Shown here: positions 1 to 9,463 of the stretch, one piece after another
How the letters are laid out: every line of letters begins with the position of its first letter
How positions within the stretch are numbered: the stretch's first letter is position 1
From: Nocardioides sp. Soil774
GTDB lineage: Bacteria; Actinomycetota; Actinomycetes; Propionibacteriales; Nocardioidaceae
Length of the DNA stretch: 64,000 bases
Direction: 5' to 3'
Assembly (NCBI RefSeq): GCF_001428125.1
Contig: NZ_LMSM01000010.1
Location: 62,001-126,000, forward strand
The notes under the pieces: model-generated
Seen by the model: the letters and a program-made list of their open reading frames with translations, nothing else
Database searches by the model: none
Told to the model about the DNA's origin: nothing
Position numbers and translations under genes: made by a program

Positions 1-256
1 TCACCTGACCGACGTAGCTCGGCGTCTGCGTGGCGGGCGGGACCTCGGTGCGCTGCGCGGGCCCGGTCATCGTCAGCCCGAACGGCACGGCGACGGCGAG
101 CACCGCCGCAACGGCGGCCCCTGCCGCGACGGCCCGGCGACGCTGGATGCGGCGGGCGCGGGTGCGGACGTCGCCGACGGTGAAGGGGGCGCGCTGCAGC
201 GGGTCTGCCGTGCGGTGCAGGGCGTCGTGGACGCGGTCCTCGAGGGGAGTGTTCAT
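1..256 (-). CDS. ECF sigma-partner membrane protein (partial, anti-sigma-like)
   Basis: The first 85 residues of a protein that runs off the left edge of the window. Its ATG overlaps the TGA of the ECF sigma gene by 4 bases (ATGA), so the two are translationally coupled. The N-terminus is a short charged cytosolic stretch (starts [13 protein letters not shown]), then a basic RRIQRRR patch and one hydrophobic membrane segment around residues 42-62, followed by an outside region rich in Pro/Thr. This layout matches the membrane partners encoded behind SigE-family sigma factors in actinobacteria; an anti-sigma role is an inference from position. The same organisation is seen at 9464-11334. No catalytic domain is visible in the part present. 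Confidence 0.7.
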   Translation of the reverse strand, partial: MNTPLEDRVHDALHRTADPLQRAPFTVGDVRTRARRIQRRRAVAAGAAVAAVLAVAVPFGLTMTGPAQRTEVPPATQTPSYVGQV

Positions 257-789
257 CGTGCCTCGTCTCCGGACTCGTGGGGGTTGAGCGACTGGGGGGC
301 GCGGGCGCGCAGGGCAGCAAGCGCGCGGCTGGCCTGCGACTTGACCGTGCCCGGCGAGATCCCGAGGACATCGGCGATCTCGGCCTCGCTGAGCTGTTCG
401 TAGTAGCGCAGCACGACCACCGCGCGCTGCTTGGGCGGCAGCGTCTGCACGAACGACCAGACCTGGCCCCCCATGCCGTCGTCGTACGCGTCGTGGGTGC
501 CGGTCTCCGGCATCGTGTCGGTGGTGTGCTCGCGGCGCTTCCAGGCGCGACGCCACAGCGAGTTGTTCTCGTTGACCATGATCCGGCGCACGTAGCCGTC
601 GAGGGCTTCCCGGTCGCGGATCTTGTCCCACGACAGGTAGAGCTTGGCGAAGGCGTTCTGGAGCAGGTCCTCGGCGCCGGCGTGGTCGCCGGCGAGCAGG
701 TAGGCGGTGCGGTAGAGCGCCGGCTGGCGCGCGGACATGTACGCCGAGAAGTCGGCGTCCTTGTCGCGGCGTCGGTCCTGCGTTCCCAT
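253..789 (-). CDS. SigE-family ECF RNA polymerase sigma factor
   Basis: An extracytoplasmic-function sigma factor of 178 residues. Region 2 is visible early ([19 protein letters not shown]), then region 4 with the helix-turn-helix ([21 protein letters not shown]) near the C-terminus, preceded by the typical [15 protein letters not shown] segment. Length and motifs fit the actinobacterial SigE family. I chose the ATG at 789 because family members begin shortly before the Y-R-TAYLL segment; a TTG at 810 preceded by a GGGGTGCAGG stretch is a possible alternative. It overlaps the downstream membrane protein by 4 bases and is divergent from mscR; the 146-base spacer should hold both promoters. No promoter motif was assigned. 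Confidence 0.9.
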   Translation of the reverse strand: MGTQDRRRDKDADFSAYMSARQPALYRTAYLLAGDHAGAEDLLQNAFAKLYLSWDKIRDREALDGYVRRIMVNENNSLWRRAWKRREHTTDTMPETGTHDAYDDGMGGQVWSFVQTLPPKQRAVVVLRYYEQLSEAEIADVLGISPGTVKSQASRALAALRARAPQSLNPHESGDEAR

Positions 790-935
790 GTCGACGAGTG
801 TCGTGGTCAACCTGCACCCCCGTTCGGTTTCCTGTGTGGCGTGTCGGGATGAGGACGCGACTGCCTCGTGCGGGGTTGCATCTGTTTGGGTCGCGTTGCA
901 AGGCTCGTCGCACCCCCCACCCAGAGGAGTCACCG

Positions 936-2054
936 ATGCAGCAGGTCAAGGCCGTGGTCGCGCTCGCCAAGGGCGAGCCGGTCCAGCTCACCACCATCAA
1001 CGTCCCCGACCCGGGACCCGGCGAGGCCGTCGTGAAGGTGCAGGCCTGCGGCGTGTGCCACACCGACCTGCACTACCGCGAGGGTGGCATCAACGACGAC
1101 TTCCCGTTCCTGCTGGGCCACGAGGCCGCGGGCGTGGTCGAGGCCGTCGGCCCCGACGTCACCTCGGTGGCCCCGGGCGACTTCGTGGTGCTCAACTGGC
1201 GGGCCGTGTGCGGCAGCTGCCGTGCGTGCGACCGCGGGGAGCCGTGGTACTGCTTCGCCACCCACAACGCCACCCAGAAGATGACGCTGGCCGAGGGTGA
1301 GCTGGCCGGCACCGAGCTGTCGCCCGCCCTGGGCATCGGAGCCTTCGCCGAGAAGACGCTCGTCGCGGCGGGCCAGTGCACGAAGGTCGACCCCTCGGCC
1401 CGCGCGGCCGCTGTCGGCCTCCTCGGCTGCGGCGTGATGGCCGGACTGGGAGCGGCGATCAACACCGGCAACGTGGGCCGCGGGTCCACCGTCGCCGTCA
1501 TCGGCTGCGGTGGCGTGGGTGCTGCCGCGATCGCGGGCGCGGCCCTGGCCGGTGCCTCGAAGATCATCGCCGTCGACATCGACGAGCGGAAGCTCGAGAC
1601 CGCGAAGAAGATGGGTGCCACCCACACGGTCAACTCGAAGGAGACCGACCCGGTCGAGGCGATCCGTGCACTGACGCCGCCGCCGGACGGCACCGGCCAC
1701 GAGGGTGGCGCCGACGTCGTCATCGACGCCGTGGGCCGTCCCGAGACGTGGAAGCAGGCCTTCTACGCGCGCGACCTCGCCGGCACCGTGGTCCTGGTCG
1801 GCGTACCGACGCCGGACATGAAGGTGCCGGAGATCCCGCTCATCGACGTCTTCGGCCGCGGCGGCTCGCTGAAGTCGTCGTGGTACGGCGACTGCCTGCC
1901 CTCGCGCGACTTTCCGATGCTGGTCGACCTCTACCAGCAGGGCCGGCTCGACCTGGACGCGTTCGTCACCGAGGAGATCGGGATCGACGACGTCGAGGCC
2001 GCGTTCGACAAGATGCACGAAGGCTCGGTGCTGCGCTCGGTGGTGGTCCTGTGA
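936..2054 (+). CDS. mscR: S-(hydroxymethyl)mycothiol dehydrogenase
   Basis: A zinc- and NAD-dependent dehydrogenase (372 aa) that oxidises the adduct of formaldehyde with mycothiol, the main step of formaldehyde removal in actinobacteria. Catalytic zinc ligands are seen in ACGVCHTD (Cys41) and GHEAAG (His62); the structural zinc site is the cluster Cys92, 95, 98 and 106 ([11 protein letters not shown]). The Rossmann motif VIGCGGVG lies near residue 190. The overall sequence, including [10 protein letters not shown] and [10 protein letters not shown], fits the mycothiol-specific branch rather than glutathione enzymes. The start at 936 has an AGAGGAGT ribosome site 6 bases upstream. The next gene overlaps by 4 bases (GTGA), forming a two-gene operon. 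Confidence 0.92.
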   Translation: MQQVKAVVALAKGEPVQLTTINVPDPGPGEAVVKVQACGVCHTDLHYREGGINDDFPFLLGHEAAGVVEAVGPDVTSVAPGDFVVLNWRAVCGSCRACDRGEPWYCFATHNATQKMTLAEGELAGTELSPALGIGAFAEKTLVAAGQCTKVDPSARAAAVGLLGCGVMAGLGAAINTGNVGRGSTVAVIGCGGVGAAAIAGAALAGASKIIAVDIDERKLETAKKMGATHTVNSKETDPVEAIRALTPPPDGTGHEGGADVVIDAVGRPETWKQAFYARDLAGTVVLVGVPTPDMKVPEIPLIDVFGRGGSLKSSWYGDCLPSRDFPMLVDLYQQGRLDLDAFVTEEIGIDDVEAAFDKMHEGSVLRSVVVL

Positions 2055-2680
2055 CCTCGCTGCGCGTCGACCACGCCGTCGTCTCCGGCACCTTCAGCCT
2101 CGATGGGGAGACCCACCAGGTCGACAACAACGTCTGGGTGATCGGCGACGACGACCAGTGCCTGGTCATCGACGCTCCCCACGACGTCGAGGCGATCCTC
2201 GAGGTCGTCGGCGGTAGGACGGTGAAGGCCATCGTGTGCACCCACGCGCACGACGACCACGTACGCGTCGCGCCCGAGCTGCGCGTCGCCACCGGTGCCC
2301 CGATCCTGCTGCACCCCGACGACCGTCCGCTCTGGGAGCTCACGCACGGCGGGGACGAGGAGGGCGCCGAGCTCTGGGACGTCGACCTCGCCGACGGCCA
2401 GAACCTCACCGTGGGCGGTGCCGCCGTGACCGTGATCCACACGCCGGGCCACGCGCCCGGCGCGGTCTGCCTCTACGTCCACGACCTCGGGTGCGTCTTC
2501 ACCGGCGACACCCTCTTCCAGGGCGGACCGGGCGCGACCGGGCGCTCGTACAGCGACTCCGAGCTCATCGAGGAGTCGATCAGGCGCCGCCTCTTCGACC
2601 TGCCCGACGAGACGGTCGTCCACACCGGCCACGGCCCTGACACCACGATCGGCGCCGAGAAGGAGTCCCTCGGCGCGTGA
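2051..2680 (+). CDS. MBL-fold metallo-hydrolase, mscR operon
   Basis: A metallo-beta-lactamase-fold hydrolase of 209 residues. The metal-binding motif CTHAHDDH (HxHxDH) is at about residues 58-65, and further ligands appear in [15 protein letters not shown] and the C-terminal HTGHGPDT. The fold resembles glyoxalase II. The gene starts with GTG overlapping the TGA of mscR, so the two are translated together. An MBL protein beside the mycothiol formaldehyde dehydrogenase is a recurring arrangement in actinobacteria (established knowledge). Hydrolysis of S-formylmycothiol or a related mycothiol ester is the obvious guess, but that substrate is inferred from context only. Confidence 0.88.
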   Translation: MTSLRVDHAVVSGTFSLDGETHQVDNNVWVIGDDDQCLVIDAPHDVEAILEVVGGRTVKAIVCTHAHDDHVRVAPELRVATGAPILLHPDDRPLWELTHGGDEEGAELWDVDLADGQNLTVGGAAVTVIHTPGHAPGAVCLYVHDLGCVFTGDTLFQGGPGATGRSYSDSELIEESIRRRLFDLPDETVVHTGHGPDTTIGAEKESLGA

Positions 2681-2708
2681 CGTCGGGTCGCGACCCGGGC
2701 GGCCGGTC

Positions 2709-3326
2709 CTACGCCGCCCGGGGGCGCGACCAACCGGCATGGGCAGCCAGCGCGGCGGACCTGGCCTCGTCGAGGTGCTCCGCCTCCGCCACGAGCTGGA
2801 AGTCCGCCGGGTGGTCGACCGGCGTGCCCAGGGCGTGGCGCGCGCGCCAGCGCAGGTAGGCCGAGGTGTGGTGACGGACCGCCGGGTCCTTCCGTGCACG
2901 CGAGCGTCGTCGCCACAGGCCCGCCTCGGCCGTGCAGTCGAGCCCGCGCGGGACGTACCAGCCGGTCACCCGAAGGTCGACGTGTGCGGGGTAGCGCCGC
3001 CCGCCCCGGTCGCGGGCGCCGTCGTCGCGCATCGGCTCGACCACCTCGCCGCTCGCGACGTCGCTCACCGTGCCGCGGAGCCCGGCGAGCCCCAGCAGCT
3101 GTTCGAGCACGCAGACCCGCGGGCTGGTGCGGCCCGTCTCCCACCGCGCCACCGCCGACTGAGACACCCCGATGAGGGCCGCCAGCCCGCGCTGGGACAC
3201 GTCGAGGATGCGTCGGACGCGGCGCACGAGCCCGGGCACGCCGCCCTCGAACGGACCCATGAGGTACCACTCGACCTCGTCCGCGCTCCACCCGCAGCCC
3301 GGGGTCCACTCGTCCATCGTCCGCAT
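2709..3326 (-). CDS. XRE-type helix-turn-helix transcriptional regulator
   Basis: A DNA-binding regulator of about 205 residues. An N-terminal HTH of the Cro/C1 (XRE) type is clear: RGLAALIGVSQSAVARWETG, with the familiar VSQ..VARWE recognition helix. The rest has no domain I recognise. It holds a basic RRRSRARKDP stretch and ends in a region rich in His, Ala and Arg. The start is uncertain: the ATG at 3326 has a GGGAGGGGG ribosome site about 10 bases upstream, while in-frame ATGs at 3416 and further out to 3515 would add a low-complexity Asp-Gly-Thr repeat segment. Two 21-base palindromes lie upstream at 3565-3631 and are candidate operators. Target genes are unknown. Confidence 0.75.
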   Translation of the reverse strand: MRTMDEWTPGCGWSADEVEWYLMGPFEGGVPGLVRRVRRILDVSQRGLAALIGVSQSAVARWETGRTSPRVCVLEQLLGLAGLRGTVSDVASGEVVEPMRDDGARDRGGRRYPAHVDLRVTGWYVPRGLDCTAEAGLWRRRSRARKDPAVRHHTSAYLRWRARHALGTPVDHPADFQLVAEAEHLDEARSAALAAHAGWSRPRAA

Positions 3327-3564
3327 GGCCGGCGCACCCCCTCCCGGTGTCGCGCTGTCGTACGCCGATGCCTCCTGCGTCGTCCCGTCCTGCGTCGTCC
3401 CGTCCAGCATCGTCATGTCCTGGTGCACCCGTCTGTCCGCCGTCGTGTCGTCTGGCCCGTGCCGTCCATCCATCACAGCTGCCGGCACCGACAAACGCCC
3501 CGCTGTCATCCACAACCCCAGGGCAGGGGCCCTCGCCCGCGTCCTACCGTTCCGCCGCTCTCGA

Positions 3565-3631
3565 CTGAGTCGCTCGCCGACTCAGGCGCAACAGTCGGGG
3601 CGCCTGCGGTCTGAGTCGCTGACCGACTCAG
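3565..3631. promoter_or_regulatory. Twin 21-bp palindromes (putative operator pair)
   Basis: Two copies of the same inverted repeat: CTGAGTCG, 5 bases, CGACTCAG at 3565-3585, and again at 3611-3631. Arms are identical in both copies; only the 5-base centres differ (CTCGC and CTGAC). Centres are 46 bases apart. They lie in the spacer between the XRE regulator and the GNAT gene, so a regulator dimer bound to both could control either side. Autoregulation by the XRE protein is an inference. Confidence 0.65.
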
Positions 3632-3685
3632 CCGCGAGCGTGGGTCGCCGGTTCATGTCGAGCAGCGTGGAGACCGGAGCGCGCC

Positions 3686-3691
3686 TACGGT
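3686..3691 (+). promoter_or_regulatory. -10 box TACGGT, 6 bases before the GNAT ATG
   Basis: A TANNNT hexamer with 6 bases to the ATG at 3698, the spacing expected for a leaderless transcript. No convincing -35 is visible. The gene it drives is broken, so the promoter may be a remnant. Confidence 0.45.
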
Positions 3692-3697
3692 CGCAGG

Positions 3698-4083
3698 ATG
3701 AGCAGTGACTTCGCACCGACCGGCTTCGTGCCACCGACCCGGCTCGTGACCGCGGAGTTCCGGCTCGAGCCGCTGGGGCCGCAGCACAACGACTCGGACC
3801 TCGCGGCCTGGTCCTCCAGCGTGGAGCACATCAGGTCCACCCCGGGCTATCCCGACGGCAGCTGGCCGCCGGTCGCGGGCATGACGTCGAGCGAGAACCT
3901 CGCTGACCTCGGGCGGCACGCGGCTGACTTCGAGGCGCGGCGCGGATTCACGTTCACGGTTCTCGAGCCCTCGAGCCCTCTAGCGGCGCGGTGATCGGGT
4001 GCGCCTACCTCTATCCGTCCGGGTCGCCGGAGCACGACGTGGAGGTGCAGTCGTGGGAGCGCCCGGACCGCCACGGACGCTGA
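3698..4083 (+). pseudogene. GNAT N-acetyltransferase, frameshifted and truncated
   Basis: The N-terminal half of a GNAT-type acetyltransferase. In the starting frame the protein runs 98 residues and stops at 3994 in a nonsense tail. The cause is visible: the octamer GAGCCCTC occurs twice in tandem at 3965-3972 and 3973-3980. Removing one copy restores the frame to VIGCAYLYPSGSPEHDVEVQ, the conserved core strand of this family, and extends the reading to the TGA at 4081-4083. Even then the protein would be about 125 residues, against roughly 180 or more for intact relatives, so the acetyl-CoA half is also missing. The next gene begins 25 bases later. A sequencing error cannot by itself explain the second defect. 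Confidence 0.8.
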
Positions 4084-4108
4084 TCAGCGCGCGTGCCACC
4101 ATGAGCGG

Positions 4109-5932
4109 ATGCTGTCCAGGGTCCCGCGCGGTAGGTCACGTGGTGCGCCGGGCCGCGGGACGGCGTTGCTGGCGACCGGGGGTCTCCTGGTCTCGCTCGT
4201 GGGTTGCACCGGGGCGGACGACCCGTCCGTCCGGGGTGGCGCGGGCGCGGCTGGGGACGCCACCGCGACGAGCACGCCCACCGTTCCTCCGTCACCCTCC
4301 GAGAAGCTCGGTCTCAGCGAGGGCTGGGGTCCTGAGCGCAGCGAGATGGACCGCGCTGCGACCGTCGTCGGGCGCATGCGGCTGCAGGAGCTGGCGGGGC
4401 AGGTGATCGTCGCGAAGTGGCAGGGGACCGCGGCGCCGGTGCAGATGGTGCGCGACCTGCACCTCGGCGGCGTGATCGCCTTCGACGCCAACGTGACCTC
4501 CGCTGCCCAGGTCGCGAGCGTCAACGCGAGGCTGACCCGGCAGGTGCGGCGCAGGTGGCCGCTCTTCCTGGGCGTCGACCAGGAGGGCGGTGTCGTCGAG
4601 CGGTTGCGGGGCGCCGCGACCCGGTTCCCGGCCTTCATGAGTGCCGGCGCGGCCGGCGACGCGAGCCTGACCCGGCGTGCGTACGCCGGAAGCGGGTCCG
4701 AGCTGCGCGGGCTGGGCTTCACCGTCGACTTCGCGCCCGACGCGGACGTGACCTCCGGACCGGGGGACCCGACCATCGGCTCGCGCTCGGCGTCGTCGCG
4801 ACCGGCCACGGTCGCCGAGCAGGTCGTCGCCGCGGCCGGAGGTTTCTCCGATGCGGGGGTGCTGCCGGTGATCAAGCACTTCCCTGGCCACGGCTCGGTG
4901 CCGGCCGACAGCCACCTCACCCTCCCGGTGCAGACCAAGTCGCTCGAGGCGCTGGAGGCGAGCGACCTGGTGCCCTTCCGCGGCGCGGTGCAGGCGGGGC
5001 TCCCGGCGGTGATGGTCGGGCACATCGACGTCCGCGCCGTCGACCCCGGCGTCCCCTCGTCGCTGTCGCGCCCCGTCGTGACCGGCCTCCTGCGCGACGA
5101 GCTGGGCTTCGCCGGCCTCGTCGTCACCGACGCCCTCGACATGGCCGGCGTGACGCGCGGTCGTGATCCGCGACGCACCGCGGTGCAGGCCGTCCGGGCC
5201 GGGGCCGACGTGCTGCTGATGCCGCCCTCGCCGGCGGTGGCACGGGCAGCGCTGGTCCGGGCGGTGCGCACCGGCGCGCTCCCGCGTCGGCGCCTGGAGC
5301 AGGCGGCGGCCCGCCAGATCGCGCTGCTCACGCACCTCGCCGGTGCGAAGGGCCGGCCGGTGGGTTCGGCGCGGTCGGCCTCGCGCGAGCTGTCGGCGGC
5401 AGCGATCACGGTCACGGACGGGCCCTGCGCGGGCCGGCTCGTCGGAGACGTGGTCCACGCCTACGGCGACGTGGGCGCGGTCGGAGCGTTCGTCCCGGCG
5501 GCCCAGGCGGCCGGCATCACCGTGCTGCTCCGGCGCTCCCCGCCCGCAGACCTCACCGATGCGTCACCGCGCCCCGAGCGCAAGAAGCGGGAGACCAAGC
5601 GGGCCTTCAACAAGCGCGTCACCAGGTGGGAGCGCGCAGAAGCCCGTCGCACACGGCGCCTCGACGCCTGGAGCGCCCGGGAGGACGCGCGGCTCGCCGC
5701 CGGCACCCAGGTGGGGTTCACCGGCTTCCACGACGCACCTGTCGACGCGACCGTCGCCGTCGCCACCGACAGCCCATGGGTCCTGGGGCGGGTCGGCGCA
5801 CCGACCCGCATCGCGACCTACGGCGACAGCCCGGGCGCCATGCACGCGCTGGTCGACGTGCTCGTCGGCGCGGCACCCGCACCCGGTCGTCTGCCGGTCA
5901 AGGTCGCAGGCGTGGCCCGTGAGGGCTGCTGA
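4109..5932 (+). CDS. Glycoside hydrolase family 3 lipoprotein (beta-N-acetylhexosaminidase type)
   Basis: A 607-residue exported GH3 enzyme. The N-terminus has a lipoprotein signal ending in LVSLVGC, so it should be anchored to the membrane by the Cys. Family landmarks are DQEGGVVERLRG, the KHFPGHG motif around residue 256 followed by DSH, and the nucleophile region VTDALDMAG around residue 340. These match NagZ-like beta-N-acetylhexosaminidases, which trim peptidoglycan or related amino sugars. A second, less conserved domain of about 200 residues follows, with a highly charged stretch (RKKRETKRAFNKRV) that could be a wall- or membrane-contacting segment. It is convergent with the methyltransferase, 24 bases apart. 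Confidence 0.88.
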   Translation: MLSRVPRGRSRGAPGRGTALLATGGLLVSLVGCTGADDPSVRGGAGAAGDATATSTPTVPPSPSEKLGLSEGWGPERSEMDRAATVVGRMRLQELAGQVIVAKWQGTAAPVQMVRDLHLGGVIAFDANVTSAAQVASVNARLTRQVRRRWPLFLGVDQEGGVVERLRGAATRFPAFMSAGAAGDASLTRRAYAGSGSELRGLGFTVDFAPDADVTSGPGDPTIGSRSASSRPATVAEQVVAAAGGFSDAGVLPVIKHFPGHGSVPADSHLTLPVQTKSLEALEASDLVPFRGAVQAGLPAVMVGHIDVRAVDPGVPSSLSRPVVTGLLRDELGFAGLVVTDALDMAGVTRGRDPRRTAVQAVRAGADVLLMPPSPAVARAALVRAVRTGALPRRRLEQAAARQIALLTHLAGAKGRPVGSARSASRELSAAAITVTDGPCAGRLVGDVVHAYGDVGAVGAFVPAAQAAGITVLLRRSPPADLTDASPRPERKKRETKRAFNKRVTRWERAEARRTRRLDAWSAREDARLAAGTQVGFTGFHDAPVDATVAVATDSPWVLGRVGAPTRIATYGDSPGAMHALVDVLVGAAPAPGRLPVKVAGVAREGC

Positions 5933-5956
5933 CGGGGCGCTCAGGACCGGCGGGCC

Positions 5957-7132
5957 TCAGAACGGCTCGACCAGCAACGCGGTGCCCTGCCCGGCCACCC
6001 TGGTCAGCACGACCGTGGCCTCCGCCTCGCCCCGCAGCGCCAGCCGCTTGCGCAGCTCCTCGGGCACCACCTGCACGCCGCGCTTCTTGATCGTCAGTCG
6101 CCCGATGCCGCGCTCGTGCAGGGCGGCCCGCAGCTGCTTCTCGCGGTAGGGGAGGTGCTCGAGAACGCGGTAGCCCCGCGCGAACGGCGTACGGAACGAG
6201 TCGTCGCTGGTGACGTAGGCGATGTGCGGGTCGAGCAGGCCGCCGCCGACCCCGGCGGCCACCGCGGTCACCAGGCCTGCGCGGATCACCGCCCCGTCGG
6301 GCTCGTAGAGGTAGGCGCCGACCGCGCGGACGTCGGCGCCCGGGTCGTCCTCCTGCGTCAGGGTCGCCAGGCCTGCCGCGCCGATGACGGTCGCGCGCCG
6401 GTCGGTGGTCGACAGGTCGGGCGACCAGAGCACGGCCTCCTTCACCTCGCCCCCGTCGCTGACCCACTCGGCCTCGACGCCGGCCGGCACCACGTCGTGC
6501 CCGATGCCCGGCGCGACCTTCACCAGCGCGCGACGGCGCAGCAGCTGCAGCACCCACGGCCACGGCGGCGTCCAGCCGTCGACGTCGAAGACCCGACCGC
6601 GTCCGCCGCGCCGGGCCGGGTCGGCGAAGGCGGCGCCGAAGCCGCTCACGTCCACGGTGGTGGCGTCGGCGACCTGGACCGCGCCGGGCAGCCCGAGGGC
6701 GGCGAGGTTGGCGCGCGCCATGGCGACGCGGACCGGGTCCTGGTCGATGCCCGCCGCCACGAGCCCCGCGCGGGCGAACGCGACGAGGTCGCCACCGATG
6801 CCGCACCCGAGGTCGACCACGCTCCCGCCGGGGATGGCGGCTGCCAGGCGCGCGGCGCGGTGGTCGGCGACCCGCGTCCGGGTGGCCTGCTCGAGCGCGT
6901 CGGGGGTGAAGAACATCTGCGCGGCCGCCTCGCCGAACTTGGCGGCGGCCCGCAGCCGCAGCTGGACCTGCGTCGTCGCGGCGGCCGCCTTCTCCGGGTC
7001 GGTCTCGAGGCGACGTACGACGCTCGCGACCCGCACTGGGTCACCCGCGTGGTCGGCCCAGGCCTGCGAGGCGTGGGCCAGGAGGCGTTCGCCGTCGGGG
7101 GTCTGCAGCCAGTCCAGCGTCTCGATCTCCAC
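5957..7132 (-). CDS. Class I SAM-dependent methyltransferase with THUMP-like C-terminal domain
   Basis: A 391-residue methyltransferase. The SAM-binding motif is VVDLGCGIGGDLVAFA around residues 105-120, followed by GIDQDPVRVAMARANL (acidic loop). A FADPARRGGRGRVFD segment follows, the PARR motif typical of this group. The C-terminal ~70 residues (LPYREKQLRAALHERGIGRL onward, with IKKRG) match the THUMP-like domain found on these proteins, suggesting a structured nucleic acid or nucleotide substrate. The substrate is not known to me. The gene is convergent with the GH3 gene and divergent from groES. Confidence 0.82.
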   Translation of the reverse strand: MEIETLDWLQTPDGERLLAHASQAWADHAGDPVRVASVVRRLETDPEKAAAATTQVQLRLRAAAKFGEAAAQMFFTPDALEQATRTRVADHRAARLAAAIPGGSVVDLGCGIGGDLVAFARAGLVAAGIDQDPVRVAMARANLAALGLPGAVQVADATTVDVSGFGAAFADPARRGGRGRVFDVDGWTPPWPWVLQLLRRRALVKVAPGIGHDVVPAGVEAEWVSDGGEVKEAVLWSPDLSTTDRRATVIGAAGLATLTQEDDPGADVRAVGAYLYEPDGAVIRAGLVTAVAAGVGGGLLDPHIAYVTSDDSFRTPFARGYRVLEHLPYREKQLRAALHERGIGRLTIKKRGVQVVPEELRKRLALRGEAEATVVLTRVAGQGTALLVEPF

Positions 7133-7178
7133 CCCGGCATCCTGTCAGGGCGGGCGCTGCGGCCCGGTCGCCGGACCG

Positions 7179-7207
7179 GCTAGCACTCGATTGGGGAGAG
7201 TGCTAGC
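7179..7207 (+). promoter_or_regulatory. CIRCE element (HrcA operator)
   Basis: A perfect inverted repeat GCTAGCACTC, nine bases, GAGTGCTAGC. It is the classic CIRCE operator bound by the HrcA repressor and places groES-groEL under heat-shock control. A TAGCGT -10-like hexamer overlaps its right edge at 7204-7209. Confidence 0.93.
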
Positions 7208-7215
7208 GTCTGTTC

Positions 7216-7240
7216 TGGCACTCTCGACCCGAGAGCGCCA
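7216..7240 (+). promoter_or_regulatory. Second, degenerate CIRCE element
   Basis: TGGCACTC, nine bases, GAGCGCCA, directly after the first site. It keeps the 8-9-8 layout of CIRCE with one mismatch between the arms. Paired CIRCE sites before groES are common in actinobacteria. It sits where transcription from the TAGCGT hexamer would begin. Confidence 0.7.
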
Positions 7241-7372
7241 ACGCTCGCGAGCCTGGCACGACCCCCGCGACGGCGTGCCGCCGGACCGCGAGCCCACGTC
7301 CTGGGAGCCCCGGACCACCAGAGTCCGGGATCCTGAAGAATCTCGTGCAGAGAAAGTGGAGGTTGATCCGAA

Positions 7373-7666
7373 GTGTCGGTCAACATCAAGCCCCTCGAGG
7401 ACCGCATCGTCGTCCAGACGCTCGAAGCCGAGCAGACCACGGCCTCCGGCCTGGTCATCCCGGACACGGCCAAGGAGAAGCCCCAGGAGGGCGAGGTCGT
7501 GGCGATCGGCCCCGGCCGCATCGACGACAACGGCAACCGCGTCCCGCTCGACGTCGCGGTGGGCGACAAGGTCATCTACAGCAAGTACGGCGGCACCGAG
7601 GTCAAGTACGCCGGCCAGGAGTACCTCATCCTCTCGGCCCGCGACATCCTCGCCGTCGTCTCCTGA
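7373..7666 (+). CDS. groES: Co-chaperonin GroES
   Basis: The 10-kDa heptameric lid of the GroEL chaperonin, 97 residues, full length for the family. The mobile-loop segment ([17 protein letters not shown]), the IGPGR turn and the C-terminal [11 protein letters not shown] are all present. It starts with GTG at 7373, preceded by a GTGGAGGT ribosome site. A leader of about 150 bases separates it from the CIRCE operators. groEL follows after an 80-base gap holding a strong hairpin. Confidence 0.97.
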   Translation: MSVNIKPLEDRIVVQTLEAEQTTASGLVIPDTAKEKPQEGEVVAIGPGRIDDNGNRVPLDVAVGDKVIYSKYGGTEVKYAGQEYLILSARDILAVVS

Positions 7667-7670
7667 CGCA

Positions 7671-7710
7671 CCTGGCAGCCCGGCCGGCCCCGTGCCGGCC
7701 GGGCACCAGG
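7671..7710 (+). other. Stem-loop between groES and groEL
   Basis: A strong hairpin: CCCGGCCGGC at 7679-7688, a 5-base loop, then GCCGGCCGGG at 7694-7703, extended by outer CCTGG/CCAGG arms. There is no T-run, so it is unlikely to be a full terminator. It could attenuate read-through into groEL or protect or mark a cleavage end in the shared mRNA. Confidence 0.7.
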
Positions 7711-7734
7711 CACGTCAGGTTCATTGATTTCTAG

Positions 7735-9369
<1,635 letters not shown>

Positions 9370-9400
9370 CCCCAGTCACTGACACCAGCCACGGCTCGTC

Positions 9401-9432
9401 CGGCCCGCTCCGCCTCACGGCGGGGCGGGCCG
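9401..9432 (+). terminator. Terminator hairpin after groEL
   Basis: A 14-base-pair stem, CGGCCCGCTCCGCC then TCAC then GGCGGGGCGGGCCG, with a single position that pairs as G-U in RNA. It lies between the groEL stop and the stop of the convergent gene at 9464. No T-run follows, as is usual for actinobacterial terminators. Confidence 0.75.
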
Positions 9433-9463
9433 TCGCCGTCTGTGGCTCCCCGGTGCGCGGGCG

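Noticed and set aside
790..935. Promoter for the ECF/mscR divergent pair
   Set aside because: No convincing -35/-10 or ECF-type motif could be fixed by eye.
2685..2696. GGGTCGCGACCC palindrome after the MBL gene
   Set aside because: No loop and no flanking support; likely chance in GC-rich DNA.
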